Origin: an uncultured Blautia sp.
GTDB lineage: Bacteria; Bacillota; Clostridia; Lachnospirales; Lachnospiraceae
Direction of reading: 5' to 3'
Assembly (NCBI GenBank): GCA_900551715.1
Contig: URXG01000020.1
Location: 1-36,276 of the forward strand
Length of the DNA: 36,276 nt
Position numbers and translations under genes: made by a program
Notes under the pieces: generated by a model
The model's database searches: none
The model's input: the letters and a program-made list of their open reading frames with translations, nothing else
Told to the model about the DNA's origin: nothing
Part shown: piece by piece, positions 32,258 through 36,276 of the stretch
Numbering within the stretch: the stretch's first letter is position 1
Layout of the letters: each line of letters opens with the position of its first letter

Positions 32258-32842
32258 TTATTTTTCTGTTTTTTCTTCCAGTTCTTCTTCTAATGTATTT
32301 ACTGTATCATCATCTTTTTCCGGATTGGAAATCTTTACTTTATGATCATACCATTTGCCCTTTGTTCCAATAAGCGCAAGATCAAATTCTTCATCAATAT
32401 TCTCAACCGGAATATCAAATCCATAAACTTCCTCTGTCATTCCATCGCTGTATGTGACAGTATCTGTGGTAGGCTCCAGAAGTTTTGCCCCATCTTTCTG
32501 TGCATCTTCTGCTGTTCCAACGAAAAGATTTACGATATGTTTGGAAGCCAGACTTACATGAAAAGTCATTTCTCCGTCTTTTACTGTCAGGATGCCTTTT
32601 CCGTCATTTGCTTCGTTTGCATGGAACATACCGCTGTCTGAATCAAATTCCGCAACATAAGTACCATCTTCAAGAGCTGTATCTTCTGATGTCTCTGTTT
32701 TTTCTTCTTTTGTCTCTTCTGCTGAATCCTCTTTGACTGTAGCAGTTGCTGCCTTGGCTCCTGCTGCCATAACAGGACTGAAAGAGCCAAACACCATAAC
32801 TCCACACAATGCACATGTCATCATAGCCAGTGAACGTTTCAT
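32258..32842 (-). CDS. Small secreted single-module protein (NEAT-like)
   Basis: A 194-aa exported protein. The signal peptide is at about residues 1-27 (VMA-AGAKA), followed by an acidic Glu/Thr linker to about 55. One module is at about 58-172 (LEDGTYVAEFDSDSG.. VNLFVGTAEDAQKDGAKLLEP.. KGKWYDHKVKI), and a short charged tail follows. The GTAEDA and KWYDH elements match the third module of the 1041-aa protein (GTKEEA and MWYDH), so both carry the same fold. The start at 32842 is chosen because AAGGAGG lies 9 nt upstream and the signal peptide begins there. The frame extends to 32905 without support. It follows the exported chelatase gene, with a terminator-like hairpin between them. It is possibly a diffusible ligand-carrying protein. 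Confidence 0.82.
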   Translation of the reverse strand: MKRSLAMMTCALCGVMVFGSFSPVMAAGAKAATATVKEDSAEETKEEKTETSEDTALEDGTYVAEFDSDSGMFHANEANDGKGILTVKDGEMTFHVSLASKHIVNLFVGTAEDAQKDGAKLLEPTTDTVTYSDGMTEEVYGFDIPVENIDEEFDLALIGTKGKWYDHKVKISNPEKDDDTVNTLEEELEEKTEK

Positions 32843-32871
32843 AATAAACTTCCTCCTTGGTAATAAATATT

Positions 32872-32912
32872 TAAAAGAAACTGCCCGGAAGTCATGATAA
32901 CTCACCGGGCAG
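32872..32912 (-). terminator. Terminator after the exported chelatase gene
   Basis: On the minus strand, stem CTGCCCGG / CCGGGCAG (32905-32912 with 32881-32888) is followed by TTTCTTTTAA. It may be leaky, as no clear separate promoter for the 194-aa gene was found. Confidence 0.7.
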
Positions 32913-32951
32913 CTGTATCTTACATTAAACGTAAATCATTATCTGTTATGA

Positions 32952-34292
32952 TTATTCAGCAGCCTCTGTATCTTCTGCTGTGTCATCTGTTACTTCTGTG
33001 TCTGCATCTGCTGAAGCCTCTTCTCCATCGTCAGCGGCATCATCAGCTGCTCCAAGAGAATCAATAGCATCTTTTGTATGAGCTACATACAGATCTTCTA
33101 CTGCCTGAATTCTTCCAAGTCCGGCAATCTGAGTATCTACTGTGTCAAATGCACCTGCTGCTTCAAACTGGCTCTTCCAGGAATCTTCATCATCGCCAGC
33201 CATATCGTTGTTTGCATGATCACCGGCAACAACCATCAGCGGACGGAGAACAACTTTCTTGAATCCGGCATCTTTGATCTTCTCAATAACTGCCTGGCAT
33301 TCTGTATCTTCCGGTTTACCTTCTACAGTTCCAATGAAAGCGTTGGTAAATCCAAGGTCTTCCATCTGTGTCTGCATCTGATCATATGTAATATTCGCTG
33401 TATGAGAAGTTCCATGTCCCATAAATACAAATGCTGTTCCGTCATCTGCTGCAGCAGCCATATCATCATATCCGGCTTCTTCACATGCTGCATCTGTAAT
33501 AGCCTGTGCAACAGCTTTCTTGTCATCGTTGATCACAGTTGCATCATCACCAACTTCGCCAAGCATTGGCTCTGCGATTGCTACAGATTCGAATTTATCT
33601 TTGTAACCATCAACAACTCCTGCCATTTCATCATATTCAGCACCATGCATCAGATGTGTAGGCTGAATAACCAGATTCTTAACACCGTTGTCTACTGCAC
33701 GCTGAAGTGCCTGATCCATATTGTCGATATTTTCCTGATCTCTTGCTTCTACATGATTAATAATGATCTGAGCTGTAAATGCTCTTCTTACTGACCAATC
33801 CGGATATGCTTTCTGAAGTGCATCTTCGATTCCTTTGATATCCTGTGCACGACTGTCATTAAAAGAAGTACCAAAACTTACAACAAGAAGTTCGTTTTCA
33901 CCAATCTCATCCTGATTGCGAGGATCATCCTTAGATGCATCGCCTGTATCAGCACCAAAATATTCCGGGCTTGCTTCTTCGCCTTCTACCAGTTCTTTCT
34001 GAGCATCAGTAAGTGCATCCCATGCATCTTTTGCAGCCTTACAGTCCTCATCTGTTGTATCTGTTCTTTCCTGAACATAGATCTTGTCGATAAGTGCTGC
34101 TACATTGTCTGCTGCTGCCTGATCGTCAGAAGTCTCTGCACTGTCATCAGCCTCTGCTGCATCATCAGCTGCAGCCTCTTCGGTAGCCTCTGCTGCGGTA
34201 TCATCGGAAGCCATAACTCCTACTCCACCCATCATGGATACAGTTGTTGCTGCCAGTAAAATGGCAAGTGCTTTTACAGTTTTGTTCTTCAT
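32952..34292 (-). CDS. Exported CbiK-type cobalt chelatase
   Basis: A 446-aa protein with a signal peptide (about residues 1-28, VMA-SDD), an acidic Ala/Asp/Glu linker, and a small helical segment (about 60-105, ..AKDAWDALTDAQKELVEG). A CbiK-like class II chelatase domain follows at about 133-425. The domain starts ELLVVSFGTSFNDSRAQDI and carries the His-containing motifs QPTHLMHGAEYDEM (near 211-214) and VFMGHGTSHTAN (near 292). These correspond to the metal-binding His residues of CbiK. It ends in a Asp/Glu tail. CbiK inserts Co2+ into sirohydrochlorin in the anaerobic B12 pathway and is normally cytoplasmic. Desulfovibrio has a periplasmic form. The gene is under its own cobalamin riboswitch. 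ATG 34292 has GGAGG at 8 nt. The substrate outside the cell is unknown. Confidence 0.88.
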   Translation of the reverse strand: MKNKTVKALAILLAATTVSMMGGVGVMASDDTAAEATEEAAADDAAEADDSAETSDDQAAADNVAALIDKIYVQERTDTTDEDCKAAKDAWDALTDAQKELVEGEEASPEYFGADTGDASKDDPRNQDEIGENELLVVSFGTSFNDSRAQDIKGIEDALQKAYPDWSVRRAFTAQIIINHVEARDQENIDNMDQALQRAVDNGVKNLVIQPTHLMHGAEYDEMAGVVDGYKDKFESVAIAEPMLGEVGDDATVINDDKKAVAQAITDAACEEAGYDDMAAAADDGTAFVFMGHGTSHTANITYDQMQTQMEDLGFTNAFIGTVEGKPEDTECQAVIEKIKDAGFKKVVLRPLMVVAGDHANNDMAGDDEDSWKSQFEAAGAFDTVDTQIAGLGRIQAVEDLYVAHTKDAIDSLGAADDAADDGEEASADADTEVTDDTAEDTEAAE

Positions 34293-34353
34293 GTTTTCAT
34301 CCTCCTTAAAATCTTAGAAGACACGGTACCAAAACATGCAAACCAAACTGCAA

Positions 34354-34385
34354 CAAAAAACCCCTTTTACATATAGCAAAAGGGT
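34354..34385 (-). terminator. Intrinsic terminator of the second cobalamin riboswitch
   Basis: On the minus strand, stem ACCCTTTT / AAAAGGGGT is followed by TTTTTTG, about 60 nt before the chelatase start codon. It is the expected attenuation platform. Confidence 0.85.
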
Positions 34386-34451
34386 CCCTGGTAACAGATA
34401 AACGGTACAATCAATTACTCGTGACTCGGAATGCATATTCCTATACCGACA

Positions 34452-34612
34452 ACAGGCAGGTTTCCTGGCTTATGGTTCACAGTAGTAATCTGCCTTCCCG
34501 GTTTCCCAGTGGCTGTGATCTGCACCTAGATCACCACTCCCCAAATACAGTGACGAGATCGTACAGGATTCTCACCTGTTTCACTTTTAACTAAAAATCA
34601 GCACCTGCTATC
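34452..34612 (-). ncRNA. Cobalamin (B12) riboswitch controlling the exported chelatase
   Basis: On the minus strand the conserved pieces are in order: AGCAGGTGC, then GTGAAACAGGTGAGAATCCT, GTCACTGTA, AGCCACTGGGAAACCGGGAAG and the B12 box AAGCCAGGAAACCTGCCT. The B12 box end pairs with the opening AGCAGGT. It is a very clear match to the cobalamin aptamer, closer to consensus than the copy at 28741-28902. Confidence 0.95.
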
Positions 34613-34633
34613 TTCTATATTTAGTTTACTGTC

Positions 34634-34662
34634 AGGATAGCACATCTTATAAAAAAATACAA
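34634..34662 (-). promoter_or_regulatory. Promoter of the riboswitch-chelatase unit
   Basis: On the minus strand, -35 TTGTAT (34657-34662), a 17-bp spacer with TG one base before the -10, and -10 TATCCT (34634-34639). It lies about 25 nt before the aptamer. The stretch 34663-34730 between it and the NUDIX stop holds nothing else I can identify. Confidence 0.55.
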
Positions 34663-34730
34663 TAGTTTGTCTGTTTTTTTAACGAACTTTTCAACAAATC
34701 CCAGGACCAGAAAGCCCACTAAGATTCCTC

Positions 34731-35234
34731 CTACTTTTCAAAGGCAGCCTTGATGCTGTCATAGTGAAGGAATTTCCCTTCTGCTGCGAATGTCTTTATC
34801 TGCTCCAGTGTGGCAAACATATATCCGTCGGTTTCCTCTGCCTGAAGATGAAGGTCTTTTTCATCAATGTCCATAATAAAACGATATACATCTACAAAAT
34901 AGTTATCGCCTTCTCCCGGATTTTCTCTTTTATAAGTAAAAAGGTAGCCTCCATCTGCCCCGGAAACATCCAGCCCGGTCTCTTCTCTTACTTCCCGGAG
35001 TACTGCTTCTCCAGAAGGCTCTCCTGCCTGTGCTGCACCACCGGATACTTCCCACCAGCCCGGAGCCCAGGCTTTCGTCATCACACGCTTAGTAATAAGA
35101 AATGTTCCGTCCGGTCTGCCGACCACCCCAAGTACTGTCAGGTGATATTCTCCGTCTTTCAGGCACCAGTCATTACGCTTCATTGTTCTTCCTGTTGGTT
35201 TTTTGTCTGCATCATAGATGTCCCATAATTCCAT
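34731..35234 (-). CDS. NUDIX hydrolase
   Basis: A 167-aa protein. The Nudix box G-x5-E-x7-REVREETGL spans residues 66-88 and is complete. The N-terminus MELWDIYDADKKPTGRT and the strand LITKRVMTKAWAPGWWEVSGG resemble the isopentenyl-diphosphate isomerase-like NUDIX proteins (YfcD type). The substrate is a nucleoside-diphosphate-linked or related pyrophosphate and cannot be specified. The start at 35234 has AAAGGAG at 8 nt. It lies 38 nt after the flavin-reductase gene and is probably in the same transcript. Confidence 0.93.
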   Translation of the reverse strand: MELWDIYDADKKPTGRTMKRNDWCLKDGEYHLTVLGVVGRPDGTFLITKRVMTKAWAPGWWEVSGGAAQAGEPSGEAVLREVREETGLDVSGADGGYLFTYKRENPGEGDNYFVDVYRFIMDIDEKDLHLQAEETDGYMFATLEQIKTFAAEGKFLHYDSIKAAFEK

Positions 35235-35272
35235 TTCGGTTTCTCCTTTGACCTCTTCTTATCTGCGAAATT

Positions 35273-35809
35273 TTATTTGATCACATATGCATTAACGATT
35301 TCACCATAATATGCCACATGGGTGTCTTTATTGGAACCTGTGGACAGACTGTCTACATCCTGTGGGTAAAATTTTGCTCTTGCTTCCTCTGTCATGGCTG
35401 ACATATCCTGTTTCTGTTTGTAAATCACTTTGCATTCCAGGGTCAGTGGCAGCTCTTTGATTCCTGGTGTAGAAACCATCTCCGGCTCTACATAAGTAAG
35501 CCCCAGTTCTTTTGCCTTATCCACATCTCTGCCAGATTTTGAACCACAAAATCCAAGGATCTTTTTAGCGCTGTCATCTATAGGAATGCTGACGGTAAAT
35601 TCGCCATTTTTTTCCAGAAGGCTTCTTGTAAAACGATTTTCCCGGATAAAAGTAACAAAAACAGGTTTTGCCCATTCAATTCCTACCATACCCCAGGAAA
35701 TCGTCATGGAATTAACTCTGCCTTCTGCTTTACCGGTGATCAGCACGCCGGATCTGATTCCTTTCAGTATCTCTCCCATATATTCATACACATCTATTTT
35801 TTCTTTCAT
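35273..35809 (-). CDS. Flavin reductase family protein
   Basis: A 178-aa flavoprotein of the flavin-reductase-like / DIM6-NTAB split-barrel family. Early sequence ITGKAEGRVNSMTISWGMVGIEWAKPVFVTFIRENRFTRSLL is the FMN-binding barrel start, and EFTVSIP with FCGSKSGRDVDKAKELGL follows at the usual spacing. It binds FMN and may be an NAD(P)H:flavin oxidoreductase or an FMN-storing protein. No specific substrate can be assigned. The start at 35809 has AGAGGAG 9 nt upstream. Confidence 0.9.
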   Translation of the reverse strand: MKEKIDVYEYMGEILKGIRSGVLITGKAEGRVNSMTISWGMVGIEWAKPVFVTFIRENRFTRSLLEKNGEFTVSIPIDDSAKKILGFCGSKSGRDVDKAKELGLTYVEPEMVSTPGIKELPLTLECKVIYKQKQDMSAMTEEARAKFYPQDVDSLSTGSNKDTHVAYYGEIVNAYVIK

Positions 35810-35914
35810 TTCAACTTTCTCCTCTGCTGTTTTTACTTAATCATAAGATAAAAAAATCCCTTGTGCAAGATTTAATTGTTTTATAAATTCATTTTGTTAT
35901 TTCTTAAACATAGA

Positions 35915-35941
35915 GATTCCCCGGCAAAAACCGGGGAAATC
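35915..35941. terminator. Hairpin terminator after the coat-protein gene
   Basis: Stem ATTCCCCGG / CCGGGGAAAT with a short A-rich loop lies 7 nt past the stop codon at 35948. The T-tract on the minus strand is weak, so it is called from the strong stem and its position. Confidence 0.6.
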
Positions 35942-35947
35942 TGAGTT

Positions 35948-36276
35948 TTAATTTTTACAGGAAGCTTCACAGGGAATATCAAAACTTGCATTAAATGCAT
36001 AGAAATTCTTTTCATTCAATTGTTCCTGAAGAGCACGAAGTGCTTCACCGAAACGCTGGAAGTGAACGATTTCCCGGGCTCTCAGGAATCGGATAGGATC
36101 TGCTATTTCCGGAATATCCCGTACAACCCGAAGAATGTTGTCATAAGTGGAACGAGCTTTCTGTTCTGGTGCGACCTCGTAAGAACAACATAGCTGGAAA
36201 CCCTTGAAAACACGCCATTTTGCGTAGGACAAGCCTTTTCCTGCTACGATTGCATAAGAACAAAAACATAGAAAAA
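35948..36276 (-). CDS. CotJC / manganese-catalase-like spore coat protein, C-terminal part (5' end beyond window, frame possibly disrupted)
   Basis: The frame is open to the right edge. From residue EQKARSTYDNILR onward it matches the ferritin-like C-terminus of CotJC/manganese-catalase proteins (DPIRFLRAREIVHFQRFGEALR.. LNEKNFYAFNASFD), including the Glu and His metal ligands in REIVHFQRFGEA. CotJC is an inner spore coat component in Bacillus and Clostridia. The 30-35 residues before EQKAR are Cys-rich and basic and do not resemble the family, which normally has an aspartate-rich helix there. Another frame carries fragments that look more like the expected sequence. This suggests indels, either real decay or poor sequence near a contig end. 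The only in-window start (TTG 36232) has no family support. Confidence 0.65.
   Translation of the reverse strand, partial: FLCFCSYAIVAGKGLSYAKWRVFKGFQLCCSYEVAPEQKARSTYDNILRVVRDIPEIADPIRFLRAREIVHFQRFGEALRALQEQLNEKNFYAFNASFDIPCEASCKN

Overview
The window looks like chromosome of a spore-forming gut Firmicute, most likely a Lachnospiraceae member (Blautia / Mediterraneibacter / Dorea-like). The reasons are a complete spoIIIA operon, a CotJC-like coat protein, strong AGGAGG ribosome sites, moderate GC, Big_2-domain secreted proteins and an RND/heptad-repeat export pair typical of that family. The genus is an inference. No mobile element, tRNA, rRNA or CRISPR array was recognised.

Layout. (1) 1-7.3 kb, minus strand: the eight-gene spoIIIA operon (spoIIIAA to spoIIIAH) reads into prfC (release factor 3) and then an Asp23/Gls24 protein cut by the window edge. 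(2) 7.3-10.4 kb: a remnant of an O-antigen-ligase-like polytopic protein trapped between two terminators, then a large secreted protein with Big_2 domains. (3) 10.4-16.1 kb, minus strand: Sfp-type phosphopantetheinyl transferase, a UvrD/PcrA-like helicase, gltX, acpP and ftsW, with several near-consensus sigma-A promoters. (4) 16.1-22.0 kb: a secreted heptad-repeat protein and an MMPL/RND transporter, divergent from a TetR regulator. Three copies of TGACT-N3-AGTCA lie in the shared promoter region. A perfect bidirectional terminator closes this block.

(5) 22.0-34.7 kb is the most interesting part. Two cobalamin riboswitches, each followed by an intrinsic terminator, control (a) a minus-strand operon and (b) an exported CbiK-type chelatase. 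The operon encodes a 1041-aa multidomain secreted protein, a substrate-binding protein, a FecCD/BtuC-type permease and an ATPase with an extra C-terminal domain. A small secreted protein follows the chelatase. A divergent 972-aa secreted protein with Big_2 domains lies between the two units. The 1041-, 972- and 194-aa proteins share a recurring beta-rich module that resembles NEAT haem-binding domains. I read the locus as a Gram-positive, surface-exposed corrinoid (or other tetrapyrrole) capture, processing and import system. The regulation, transporter and chelatase assignments are solid family-level calls. The ligand and the role of the module are inference.

(6) 34.7-36.3 kb: a NUDIX hydrolase, a flavin-reductase-family protein, and the C-terminal part of a CotJC/manganese-catalase-like protein at the right edge whose upstream reading frame looks disrupted.
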